Of a DNA stretch of 64,000 bases, positions 55,355 to 64,000 are shown in pieces (the first letter of the stretch is position 1; each line of letters opens with the position of its first letter). A program made the translations under genes and the position numbers. Below the pieces are notes generated by a model, which saw only the letters and a program-made list of their open reading frames with translations, ran no database searches and was not told the DNA's origin. The DNA comes from Candidatus Hydrogenedentota bacterium. Lineage in GTDB: Bacteria > Hydrogenedentota > Hydrogenedentia > Hydrogenedentales > SLHB01. Location of the stretch: the NCBI GenBank assembly GCA_029552745.1, contig JAKPDK010000169.1, positions 1 through 64,000 of the forward strand, read 5' to 3'.

Positions 55355-56101
55355 ATGGATCCATGTTTAGAAATATCGCCACTTCATGACTGGGCGATTT
55401 CGAGCACCACCGATGTGCCGTTTTATTTGGACTTCGTCCGAGTGACTACAGGTGATATCTTGGAAATCGGCACGGGCACGGGGCGTATTGCTTCGTTGAT
55501 TGCAAGTGTGGGGAAACATGTTTTGGCCATAGACACAGCGCCCAAACAACTACGGTATGCGTTGCAACGATGGAGAGAAGACGGCGGTGGCGCGGCGCCT
55601 CTATACCTCGCGGCGGATATGCGCAACCTCTGCATTCAACATCGATTTGAACTGATCTTGGCGACACACCGTTCTTTTGAACGCGTTTTGCTTGACATGG
55701 AACGCATCCGCTTATTTCAAGATTGCGCATCCCTCCTTGTATCAAACGGGTTACTTGTCGTTCATGTGTGGTCTCCACCGACGGAAGCGATTGGCGGAGT
55801 CCGGGAAAAGGTGGAAGAACTCCCGGCATCTGATGAACACGGACCGCTTCGAGTCATCCGCAGAGAGGAACGCGACCCCGTTCGCAAAATCCGCCGTTAC
55901 ACACGACGTATCGAAGAAAAAGAAGGCTTGAAAAGAACGTGGGATTGTCCGCCCATGGACCTGCGCTGGTACACCGCCACCGACCTCGAATCGCTCGGCT
56001 TGCGCGCAGGTCTCCGGGTGGACAACCGCTTTTCAAATTTCCAGCGAGAAGCCTATAGTCCCGGAGCGGCAGAACTTATTTGGGTATATCGTAAACGGTA
56101 G
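55355..56101 (+). CDS. SAM-dependent methyltransferase, class I
   Basis: This protein of about 248 residues has motif I (DILEIGTGTGRIASLIA), a plausible motif II/III region (YLAADMRNLCIQHRFELILATHRSF) and a beta-sheet C-terminus. It should transfer a methyl group from SAM, with an unknown acceptor. ATG 55355 has GAGGGG about 11 bases ahead; an in-frame TTG at 55328 is a less likely start. Confidence 0.75.
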   Translation: MDPCLEISPLHDWAISSTTDVPFYLDFVRVTTGDILEIGTGTGRIASLIASVGKHVLAIDTAPKQLRYALQRWREDGGGAAPLYLAADMRNLCIQHRFELILATHRSFERVLLDMERIRLFQDCASLLVSNGLLVVHVWSPPTEAIGGVREKVEELPASDEHGPLRVIRREERDPVRKIRRYTRRIEEKEGLKRTWDCPPMDLRWYTATDLESLGLRAGLRVDNRFSNFQREAYSPGAAELIWVYRKR

Positions 56102-56160
56102 GTGCAACGCTCGTCTGCCCTCTGCCGTTTTTCTAGGCTTGATGTGATGAAAAAAGCGGT

Positions 56161-56712
56161 TCATTCACCTTGGGACGCGTCAGGTTGGGGCATAAGCTCA
56201 AGACGTTCGACGTCGAACCCTCTGGTGTGTAGACGAGACACGATCGCCTCGTACACTTCGGGTTCCATTTGGGGCGTACGGCTGAAAATCCACAAGGTAC
56301 TCTTACAGCGATCCGAAACGACGGCGTATTCATAGTTCTCGCCAAGTTCGATAATCCAATAGTTCGGTCCCAAGAATCCTAACGGGATTAAGCCAAATTG
56401 AACAGTGAGTTTTGCATTCGTGGTAGGGTCGGCAACCGTCGCTTTGCCTTCAATCCGTGCCTCCGTGCCATCGAAAGTCTCGCGAAACCCGCGGTTAACA
56501 ACCCGAACCGTGCCGTCATCCAATAGCGTATATTCGGCAGAGACACCGACAAGCCCTTGTTCAAAAAATACGGGGTACTTGGCAATCTCGTACCATTTGC
56601 CCATGTAGCGGGCTATATCAACAAAAGGCACCGTATCCGGCGGGTCGCAGGCACAAGCCGACAATACGATCGCCAAGCTCGACACCATGACTAAATACAA
56701 CGTATTACGCAT
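56161..56712 (-). CDS. Lipocalin-like outer membrane lipoprotein (Blc type)
   Basis: The 183-residue protein has a lipoprotein signal (LSAC then CDPP). GKWYEIAKYP (GxW motif), CVxGVSAEYT-like strands and the YEYAVVSDRCKSTLWIFSRTP segment match bacterial lipocalins. They bind lipids or small hydrophobic molecules at the outer membrane. It is convergent to the methyltransferase. The ATG is the first codon of a proper signal peptide. Confidence 0.9.
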   Translation of the reverse strand: MRNTLYLVMVSSLAIVLSACACDPPDTVPFVDIARYMGKWYEIAKYPVFFEQGLVGVSAEYTLLDDGTVRVVNRGFRETFDGTEARIEGKATVADPTTNAKLTVQFGLIPLGFLGPNYWIIELGENYEYAVVSDRCKSTLWIFSRTPQMEPEVYEAIVSRLHTRGFDVERLELMPQPDASQGE

Positions 56713-56986
56713 TTATTTTTCGCTTTCTCATTTTCTGAATAATGATTACCTTGAACTATTACATTAACACTCATTCGCCCCCGCACATTCCACCGTATTT
56801 TGGAAGTGTCTATGCTCTATAATTTAAAGGTATTGTATCTAAGGTCTCTTCATCCCTTGTGATGGCACGAACTTTTCCCGGTAGACGGTGTCAAAAGATA
56901 CAGCAAAACGATAAGCCCCAGTTGGCTTCGTGTGGCGTATAATACCAAACAATGCCCGGTCTGAATTCGGGTGAGGAGGCTGTCCA

Positions 56987-59900
56987 ATGAAACACCTTTT
57001 GTTTGCTGTGGGATTGACTCTTGCCGTCGTGGCTGTGGGAATTGTCACCCATCTTTCCGAGCCGACTTTTGCAGTATCAACGAACGAGTTGAGCATTGAC
57101 ACCGGTGGGATAGAAGCCGTTCAAAAAGCAGGACGTCTTCTGATTCGGGTACCCGTGGTGAATAGCTCTTCCGAGCGCGTATCAAGTGCCATGACTGTCC
57201 AAATAACTGATCTGGAAGGGAATATCTTGCTTCAGGAAAAAACGACCGCAGAGTTGCCCACAGGCAAAAGCATTCAGACCGTGGAACTGCCAGGTAGTGT
57301 ATCCGCAGAACGAAATGCGGAGGGGGTTATTCATATCGTTTTGAATGCCGGTACGTTTACACAAAAAGCGACCAAGAGTCTTTTCGAAGCCTTGCCGCAA
57401 CTGGAGACGCGTCTCATTGGATATCGCGACTTGATCGCCGGGAGCCGGGCGACCGTACGATTGGTCAGCCTAAATCATGCCACCGCTGAGCCGGTCGCTG
57501 GCGCGGGGGTAGAAATCCGGTTGGCGGTCAACAACAATGAGTCTATTTTGTATACTGGCAAGACGAATTCCAACGGATCAATTGACGCCCAGTTTGACGT
57601 ACCCGATATAAACTCTTCGGCAGAGCTACACATTCGAGTGACAGCAGATGGGCTCGGAGAAGACACGATTGTTCAACCCATAGCGATCAAGCGTAAAACC
57701 AAAATCCTGCTTACGACAGACAAACCTTTGTATCAACCTGGCCAAATGATCCGCATGAGGGCGTTAAGCATGCGCGCCGGTGACCTGTTGCCGGAAAAAG
57801 AGAAACCCCTTATTTTTGAGGTTATGGATCCCAAGGGCAACAAAGTTTTCAAGAAAAAGGTTGACACGGATCGTTTTGGAATCGCTTCAGCGGAGTTTTC
57901 TCTAGCCAGCGAGGTTAATTTGGGCGCGTATATTGTGCGGGCGACCCTAGAAGAAAATACATCGGAGAAGCAGGTGACTGTTGATCGCTATGTGCTGCCC
58001 AAATTCAAGATACAAGCGAAGACTGACCGCGATTACTACCTCCCGGGAGAGACTTTAAAAGGAGAAATACAGGCAGACTATTTCTTCGGCAAGCCGGTCT
58101 CAGGTGGCAAAGTGCACGTCGTTACCTCCAAATTTGAGATCAACTTTGAAAAATTCGGGGAAGTGGAGGGCGTGCTCGATCCCAACGGACATTGGACCTT
58201 TGATCTGCCCTTACCAACCTATTTCGCCGGCACACCGATCGAACAAGGAAACGCTTCCATTCGCCTGGAAATTGAGGTAGTCGACACCGCAGACCATCGA
58301 GAAGAAAAGGTGATCATGAAACCGGTCGCCCCCGCACCTTTGAACGTTTTTGCGGCGCCGGAGGGCGGTGTTTTGATGTCCCATTTGGAAAACAGGGTCT
58401 ATGTATTGGTGTCTTATCCGGATGGAACACCCGCTGCTGGCGCCACGGTGCGGACATCGCTAGCTGGACTCAATTCCCAGGACGGTTCTGTAACGACAGA
58501 TGATTTGGGAATAGCGACGCTTCGTGTATCTCCCGAAGACAATTCTGGAGAGATCTCTGCGGCGTTCCACGTTTCTGACAAGAAGGGAAATGCGGTGAAT
58601 AAGTCTGTTCCCCTCTCTGTGAAATCCGCCACGGAAAACATTATTTTGCGCACCGATAAGGCGTTATATACCGCCGGGGACAGGCTACACGCCGAGGCGA
58701 TCACTACGAGGACAAAAGGTACCGTCTATTTTGATCTGGTACGCGAGGGACAAACGGTGTTGACGCGTACCGCCGATATCGCCGCCGGCAAAGCAACTCT
58801 GGAACTCGACCTCGACGGCACCCTCGCAGGGAGTGTCATGCTTCACGCGTACACGTTTACTCCCGCCACCGACCTTGTCCGTGATACGCGATTGTTATAC
58901 GTGAACCCGGCAGATGCCATAGGTATCCAGGTACAACTGGATCAGGAGACTTATAAACCCGGTGAGAAAGCGCAGATACGTTTTGCAACTGTTGACCGCG
59001 GGGGATCGCCGATACCCGCAGCGTTAGGAATAACGATTGTGGATGAAAGCGTGTTTGCCCTTCAGGAGATGCACCCAGGATTGGAAAAGGTGTATTTCAC
59101 CCTTGAGCAAGAAATCATGAAACCCCGCTACGAAATTCACGGGTATGAATTGAACGAATTAGTGCGGCTTCCAGACGATAGACCGATCCCACTCAAAGCA
59201 GTATGGTCCGAACAACAACAACAAGCAGCCCGAGTGCTCCTAGCGTCTGCGCCTCCACCCACCGACCCACCTGTGCGGCTAAATACGTTCGAACAAAAGA
59301 CAAATGCCGCAAAAGAAGCCGCGCAAAAGAAATTCCAGAAAGATTGGGAACATATCTCAAAGGCGGTCTCGCAATTACTGGAGAAAAACGCTGGTAAACC
59401 AATCGAAGATATCAAACAGGAACTGCTGCGGCAGAAATTGCTCCGTCCCAATGATTTGATCGACCCATGGGATAACCCTTACGAATTCGACTTCACCAAA
59501 ACCGTTTCTTGGGGTGGATACTTTGTCATGACTTCTTGGGGACCCGACGGTAAGAAAGGAACCGCCGACGATCTGAGCTCAGAGTCCATTTCCCCACGAA
59601 GAAATCGCCGGGGCGGGGGCTGGTTCCTTCTTAGGGCAGGCGCCTTTATTGAAAAAGCAGCTGTACCGAGGGCGGCAATGGATGCCGCAACAGCGGAATC
59701 GTTGGCTGTACCGGCTCCCGCCATGGCATCAGGACAAGAAGGTGGCGGAGGACAGAAACCGCCCCGAATTCGTGAATACTTCCCCGAAACGCTGCTGTTT
59801 GAGCCGGCGCTTATCACGGACGCCCAAGGTATCGCCCACTTGGACGTCGACATGGCGGATAGCATCACCACATGGCGCATGAACGTGATGGCATCGGGGC

Positions 59901-61861
59901 AGAACGGCGCTTTGGGTAGCCGCGATGCGCCGATTCGGGTGTTCCAAGATTTCTTCGTTGATATTGATTTGCCCGTGTCATTGACCCAAAACGACGAGGT
60001 GTCAATACCCGTAGTGGTTTACAATTATCTAGATCAACCTCAAGACGTGCGGCTGAAGTTCGAAACGGCACCGTGGTTTCGCCTAAAAGGAGAGCCGGAA
60101 CAGACCCTTCATTTGAACACGGGGGAAGTCCGTTCCGTGTATTTCCCCATGGAAGTGGTGGAGCTGGGAAACCATAAGCTCACGGTCTTTGCGTATGGTT
60201 CGAAGATGAACGACGCCATCCGACGCGAAATCGAAGTGCGCCCGGACGGAGAAGAAAAATCCGTTTCGTTCAGCGATCGCCTATCGGGACCCATCGAACA
60301 CACCGTTGCGATCCCGCAGGACGCGATACCGGGGGCGAGCAAGATTCTGGTGCGTATTTATCCCGGGGTATTCAGCCAAATTGTGGACGGGCTTGACAGC
60401 ATGCTGCAAATGCCGTTTGGGTGTTTCGAACAAACCAGCTCGGTGACTTACCCCAACATCTTGATCGTGCAGTACCTGAAAGCAACCAAACAAATCAACC
60501 CTGAGATTCAAATGAAAGCCGAAGGGTTCATAAACGCGGGCTATCAGCGGCTGTTATCTTACGAGGTCGACGGCGGTGGCTTCTCCTGGTTTGGGGATGC
60601 ACCTGCAAATCAAGTGCTCACCGCTTGGGGTCTGAAAGAGTTTTATGACATGAGTCAGGTGCACGAAGTAGACCCCGCGGTTTTGGAGCGAACCCGCGCG
60701 TGGCTGTTGAGCAAACAGCAGGCAGACGGGTCTTGGAAACCGGACGAGTCCTACCTACATGCGGAATCGTGGGGCGGCATCCAGAACAGCACGGTGCTGG
60801 TAACAGCGTACATCCTCGATGCCATCTTGAACAGTGGTGCCTCACCCGATAAAGCTTTGAAAGCAATCGACTATCTCCGAGCCAACGTGAAGGACACCAA
60901 AGAAGCTTACACACTTAGTCTGATCGCCAATGCACTGGTCTCGTGGAAACGCGACGATGCTTTCACCAATGACATCTTGGCGCGTCTTTACGAATTGCGC
61001 CAAGAAGAGGACAAAGTTGCCCACTGGAAGGGTACAACAGGAACGGTGACATTCTCCGAGGGTGACGCTGCGGACATTGAGACAACGGCGCTCGCAACGA
61101 TAGCTTTTCTGAAGGCGGGTAAATACCCGGAAACCACAACCAAAGCGCTCACGTACCTGATTCAAAAGAAGACTGCCCAAGGGCATTGGGGGTCTACCCA
61201 AGCCACGATTCTTGCGTTAAAAGCGCTGACCTTGTCGCTGGGCAGTCGCACAGAAACCGTCAATGCGACGATCACCTTGACCTTAAATGGAGAGAAAACA
61301 CAAGAAATCAAGGTCACTCCAGAAGATAGCGATGTGATGCGGTTGATCGATCTGGGCGAGAAAACAAAACCAGGAACGAACCGCGTGGTATTGGATATTA
61401 CGGGCGAGGGCAGCATGTTGTACCAGATCGTGGGGCGTTATTATACGCCGTGGGGAAAGCGCCCCCAACCCCTGGAAGAGCCTCTGTCCATCACGGTCAA
61501 GTACGACAAGGCGGAATTGGCAGTCAACGATTTGGTAACCACAACAGTGACAGTCCGTAACAATCGGCCAGCTGCTGCACAGATGATCGTACTCGATTTG
61601 GGCATTCCCCCTGGTTTCGACGTCGTTGCAGCGGACTTGGACCAACTCGTCACCAACAAGAAGATTCAGAAGTACGAGTTGACGGGACGGCAAATAATTG
61701 TCTATTTCGAACGGTTAGATGGTCGTGGAACCGTCGAGTTTTCGTACAAACTTCGGGCGCGTTTTCCCATGCGGGCGCAAACCCCTGAATCACGCGCGTA
61801 TGAGTATTACAATCCAGAAGTACACGCCAACGCTGCACCTCAATTGCTGACCGTGCAGTAA
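56987..61861 (+). CDS. Alpha-2-macroglobulin family protein with GspG-like insert
   Basis: This 1624-residue secreted protein has a signal peptide (1-30), MG-type beta domains (about 100-760) and the thioester motif GCFEQ with Cys1146. It is followed by alpha-toroid repeats (about 1150-1440) and a C-terminal receptor-binding-like domain. It likely traps proteases in the periplasm. Between the bait region and the thioester domain, residues about 810-865 resemble a type II secretion pseudopilin C-terminus (DPWDNPYEF and SWGPDGKKGTADD at about 826 and 850). The ATG follows GAGGAGG. Confidence 0.9.
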   Translation: MKHLLFAVGLTLAVVAVGIVTHLSEPTFAVSTNELSIDTGGIEAVQKAGRLLIRVPVVNSSSERVSSAMTVQITDLEGNILLQEKTTAELPTGKSIQTVELPGSVSAERNAEGVIHIVLNAGTFTQKATKSLFEALPQLETRLIGYRDLIAGSRATVRLVSLNHATAEPVAGAGVEIRLAVNNNESILYTGKTNSNGSIDAQFDVPDINSSAELHIRVTADGLGEDTIVQPIAIKRKTKILLTTDKPLYQPGQMIRMRALSMRAGDLLPEKEKPLIFEVMDPKGNKVFKKKVDTDRFGIASAEFSLASEVNLGAYIVRATLEENTSEKQVTVDRYVLPKFKIQAKTDRDYYLPGETLKGEIQADYFFGKPVSGGKVHVVTSKFEINFEKFGEVEGVLDPNGHWTFDLPLPTYFAGTPIEQGNASIRLEIEVVDTADHREEKVIMKPVAPAPLNVFAAPEGGVLMSHLENRVYVLVSYPDGTPAAGATVRTSLAGLNSQDGSVTTDDLGIATLRVSPEDNSGEISAAFHVSDKKGNAVNKSVPLSVKSATENIILRTDKALYTAGDRLHAEAITTRTKGTVYFDLVREGQTVLTRTADIAAGKATLELDLDGTLAGSVMLHAYTFTPATDLVRDTRLLYVNPADAIGIQVQLDQETYKPGEKAQIRFATVDRGGSPIPAALGITIVDESVFALQEMHPGLEKVYFTLEQEIMKPRYEIHGYELNELVRLPDDRPIPLKAVWSEQQQQAARVLLASAPPPTDPPVRLNTFEQKTNAAKEAAQKKFQKDWEHISKAVSQLLEKNAGKPIEDIKQELLRQKLLRPNDLIDPWDNPYEFDFTKTVSWGGYFVMTSWGPDGKKGTADDLSSESISPRRNRRGGGWFLLRAGAFIEKAAVPRAAMDAATAESLAVPAPAMASGQEGGGGQKPPRIREYFPETLLFEPALITDAQGIAHLDVDMADSITTWRMNVMASGQNGALGSRDAPIRVFQDFFVDIDLPVSLTQNDEVSIPVVVYNYLDQPQDVRLKFETAPWFRLKGEPEQTLHLNTGEVRSVYFPMEVVELGNHKLTVFAYGSKMNDAIRREIEVRPDGEEKSVSFSDRLSGPIEHTVAIPQDAIPGASKILVRIYPGVFSQIVDGLDSMLQMPFGCFEQTSSVTYPNILIVQYLKATKQINPEIQMKAEGFINAGYQRLLSYEVDGGGFSWFGDAPANQVLTAWGLKEFYDMSQVHEVDPAVLERTRAWLLSKQQADGSWKPDESYLHAESWGGIQNSTVLVTAYILDAILNSGASPDKALKAIDYLRANVKDTKEAYTLSLIANALVSWKRDDAFTNDILARLYELRQEEDKVAHWKGTTGTVTFSEGDAADIETTALATIAFLKAGKYPETTTKALTYLIQKKTAQGHWGSTQATILALKALTLSLGSRTETVNATITLTLNGEKTQEIKVTPEDSDVMRLIDLGEKTKPGTNRVVLDITGEGSMLYQIVGRYYTPWGKRPQPLEEPLSITVKYDKAELAVNDLVTTTVTVRNNRPAAAQMIVLDLGIPPGFDVVAADLDQLVTNKKIQKYELTGRQIIVYFERLDGRGTVEFSYKLRARFPMRAQTPESRAYEYYNPEVHANAAPQLLTVQ

Positions 61862-61890
61862 GTTCATCGCAAGAGATAAAAAGTCGGCGG

Positions 61891-62355
61891 CTATCTGACG
61901 AGACTGAAATACAGGTTGCCGCCGACTACTGCTACCCAACCTACCACAAACAAGAGTACACCCAAAGAGATGGGCACACGAGGATGATGAAGCGCGAGTA
62001 GCGGAGACCAAAGAAGTACTGCCCACAACACAGTCGCCACGATTTGCCAAACGAAGAATGGCAGAGCAAATAGAGAAGTGAGTCTTGCCTCAAGAAATCC
62101 TGCCAGGGGCGCTGCGAGGTAAAGCGTCATCTCGAACGGGGCAAGGATTCCGCGGAGAAATAACGGGAAAAGCCTTAAGAACGGCGAAAAGAGAAAGAGT
62201 CCTATAACAATCCAAAGGATGAATGCCGGATAGATGGACATACGCAGGCGCCGGCGTCGATCAGCGGGAATCTTGCATTTGAAGGCGTTGTAGAGAACCC
62301 AACCGAACCATAACAGGAACACACACCACGCGCCGATGGACAAAACCTTTTCCAT
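61891..62355 (-). CDS. Membrane protein of unknown function
   Basis: This protein of about 154 residues has four or five hydrophobic segments and a basic loop KCKIPADRRRRLR between the first two. I do not recognise a family. ATG 62355 has GGAGG eight bases ahead; an earlier in-frame start at 62376 is before that site. It is convergent with the macroglobulin gene. Confidence 0.6.
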   Translation of the reverse strand: MEKVLSIGAWCVFLLWFGWVLYNAFKCKIPADRRRRLRMSIYPAFILWIVIGLFLFSPFLRLFPLFLRGILAPFEMTLYLAAPLAGFLEARLTSLFALPFFVWQIVATVLWAVLLWSPLLALHHPRVPISLGVLLFVVGWVAVVGGNLYFSLVR

Positions 62356-62434
62356 ACAGAAACCTCCGTCGCACAACCACGTGTATCTCGACGCTTACAC
62401 ATTATGGCTTAAACTAATTCATGGTGCCAGTCCA

Positions 62435-62731
62435 TGTATAAGTCCAGTAAATTTGGCACGGTTTGTTATGTTGGATGAAAAATTGAAGAGAAGATTTTAA
62501 GTAGGTTCAGCCATAGGAACCGCTTCAAGCACTCGGGATTGTCTTTTCCCCGTACTACGTCCTATTACATCATGGCTTGCCGGCGTCATTGCGAGAAGTG
62601 CCGGCAGGCACGACGTGGCAATCCCCTTAGGTTTCCGGAGAGAACCCCACCCTCTGCACGGGGTCCTCTTGCGCTGCGCGGTTGAGAGGATTGCTTCGTC
62701 GCTTCGAAGACTCGCTCCTCGCAATGACAAC
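62435..62731 (+). repeat. Interspersed repeat, copy 5
   Basis: The leader TGTATAAGTCCAGTAAA and the GTTGGATGAAAAATTGAAGA segment match the other copies, but the short frame stops early (AAGATTTTAA). The hairpin half ends in CTCGCAATGACAAC. A GGGCGAGACATGCCTCGCC element follows near 62769. No gene is seen in 62356-62934 apart from the repeat. Confidence 0.88.
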
Positions 62732-62934
62732 CTGGGGCAATGTGTACAAGGGGTTTCTCCACACTTATGGGCGAGACATGCCTCGCCTCCGCCCCGTCCA
62801 TGGTGGAACATTGTTCGTTGGCAATCCTGTGTTATTTTGAGTTGCCATCTGTTCAGACGCTTTCGCATAATATGAGTCGAAAAAAGACGGCATAAGAGCC
62901 GAAGAAACGGACTACAAAACCATCGCAGGTGGTC

Positions 62935-64000
62935 GTGGATACAGAACTAAATTCCTCCCTGTCACTTAAACGGTACGTGGGCTTCTCCATCCTGAGTCTA
63001 TTGGGTGCTCTTTTCGTAGCGTGGCTCTGGCCTCGTGAAGCAAAGACTCCAGAGGAACGGCAAGCGCTGGCGGAAGGCAGGGTAATCATTACGTATTGGG
63101 CTCGACACACAGGGCACGAGTATGAGGCACGAAAATCGTTAATCGATGAATTCAACCGGAGCCAAAATCGCATCTATGTGCGTACGGTGGTCATCGGATC
63201 AAGGATCGAAAAACTTTTAACGGCGATCGCCGGAGCCGCACCGCCGGATATCTGCAGCATGGGAACTTCGGTGTTGGCGCAGCTTGCGCTGCAAGGCTGC
63301 TTTACCCCTCTTGAAGATCGCATGAAAGAATGTCCTTACTTGGAAGAGAAGGACTTCTTTCCGCACGCGTGGAAAATGGTCTGCTTTGATGGTCATGTTT
63401 GGGGCATCATTACAACAATCGACACGACTTGTCTCTTATGGAACAAGAATGCGTTTCGCAAGGCGGGATTAGACCCAGAGAAACCACCAAAAACGATAGC
63501 AGAACTTGAAGAATATGCAGCAAAGCTGACCATACGATCGGCGGCGGGAATTGAGCAATATGGGTTTGTGCCCTGGCAACCCTGGGACCAGACATTTTTG
63601 TGGGGAGTCATGTTTGGCGGAAAATGGTGGGATGAAAATACAGGACTACTCACATGCGGTTCGGATCCCGCAATCATCCGCTCTTTAGCTTGGCAACAAT
63701 CGTTTTCCATCGACCCGCGCTCCAACAGCAATCCGCCTTACGCCGTGGACCCTGCACGAACTAGTCAAGGGCGTTTGGGAGGCGCTTATCAGAGCGCAAA
63801 CAATCCCTTTTACACTGGTAAAGTCGCCATGATCACCGAAGGGGAATGGCAATGCACGTTCATTCCGAAATATGCGCCGGATTTGGACTGGGGTGTGGCT
63901 CCCGTTCCTCAACCGGAAGAAGTCCCGCCCATATGCAATTCTCAGGATGGTGTTGCCGACGCCATACCTTCGGGAAGCCGCCATGCGGATGAAGCGTGGG
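62935..64000 (+). CDS. ABC transporter solute-binding protein, sugar type (partial)
   Basis: The reading frame stays open to the window end. The first ~30 residues include a hydrophobic anchor or signal (VGFSILSLLGALFVAWLW). The next part shows the extracellular solute-binding type 1 pattern: ITYWARHTG, a GxSR-like IGSRIEKLLTAIAGAAPPDI, FTPLEDRM and YGFVPWQPWDQTFLWG. Such proteins deliver sugars or oligosaccharides to an ABC importer. The start is a GTG at 62935 or 62929. The 3' part is missing, so completeness is unknown. Confidence 0.82.
   Translation, partial: MDTELNSSLSLKRYVGFSILSLLGALFVAWLWPREAKTPEERQALAEGRVIITYWARHTGHEYEARKSLIDEFNRSQNRIYVRTVVIGSRIEKLLTAIAGAAPPDICSMGTSVLAQLALQGCFTPLEDRMKECPYLEEKDFFPHAWKMVCFDGHVWGIITTIDTTCLLWNKNAFRKAGLDPEKPPKTIAELEEYAAKLTIRSAAGIEQYGFVPWQPWDQTFLWGVMFGGKWWDENTGLLTCGSDPAIIRSLAWQQSFSIDPRSNSNPPYAVDPARTSQGRLGGAYQSANNPFYTGKVAMITEGEWQCTFIPKYAPDLDWGVAPVPQPEEVPPICNSQDGVADAIPSGSRHADEAW

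Overview
The window reads as chromosome of an uncultured Gram-negative bacterium of moderate GC content. It carries BamA, a lipocalin-type lipoprotein, an alpha-2-macroglobulin and TAT-type signals on Gfo/Idh and aldo-keto enzymes. This repertoire recalls Hydrogenedentota, Sumerlaeota or PVC-type lineages. That placement is an impression from gene content, not a phylogenetic result.

Layout. Positions 1-9900 hold a membrane protein with a degenerate zinc ribbon, a purple-acid-phosphatase-like enzyme, a URO-D-family protein, a DegT aminotransferase, an unknown secreted protein, a Gfo/Idh protein lacking the usual EKP motif and an extended SDR. Positions 10021-11241 are a gene-free repeat island bracketed by two inverted copies of an interspersed repeat. 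Inside it is a short array with type I-E CRISPR geometry. Then come a sodium/solute symporter, groEL under a perfect CIRCE operator, two thioredoxin-fold exported proteins, and the conserved rpmH-rnpA-yidD-yidC-jag-mnmE cluster on the minus strand, without dnaA beside it.

Positions 21900-31900 carry mostly metabolic and secreted enzymes: a beta-hydroxyacid dehydrogenase, a GH-A-like hydrolase, a Gfo/Idh enzyme, a lipid kinase, an aldo-keto reductase, an ACT/UPF0210 pair and an 865-residue secreted protein. tRNA-Arg and an acyl-CoA ligase follow. Next is trpDCFBA without trpE or trpG, then a prepilin peptidase, aroC, manA, and an ECF sigma factor overlapping a FecR-type anti-sigma factor.

Positions 44700-53900 hold lemA, then mcsA-mcsB-clpC-bamA as one tightly coupled run, tRNA-Glu, a small phosphoesterase and an HU gene with a clear promoter and terminator. 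The McsB homologue lacks residues that are catalytic in the family. The last part holds a DnaA-AAA+-like ATPase fused to a coiled coil, a methyltransferase, a lipocalin, a 1624-residue alpha-2-macroglobulin with a GspG-like insert, a small membrane protein and a sugar-type ABC solute-binding protein cut by the window end.

Five copies of one interspersed repeat occur at about 10.0, 11.2, 21.5, 32.1 and 62.4 kb, always between genes. The most unusual points are this repeat family with its conserved short reading frame, the CRISPR-like mini-array, the pseudokinase-like McsB, the DnaA-like coiled-coil ATPase and the GspG-like segment inside the macroglobulin.
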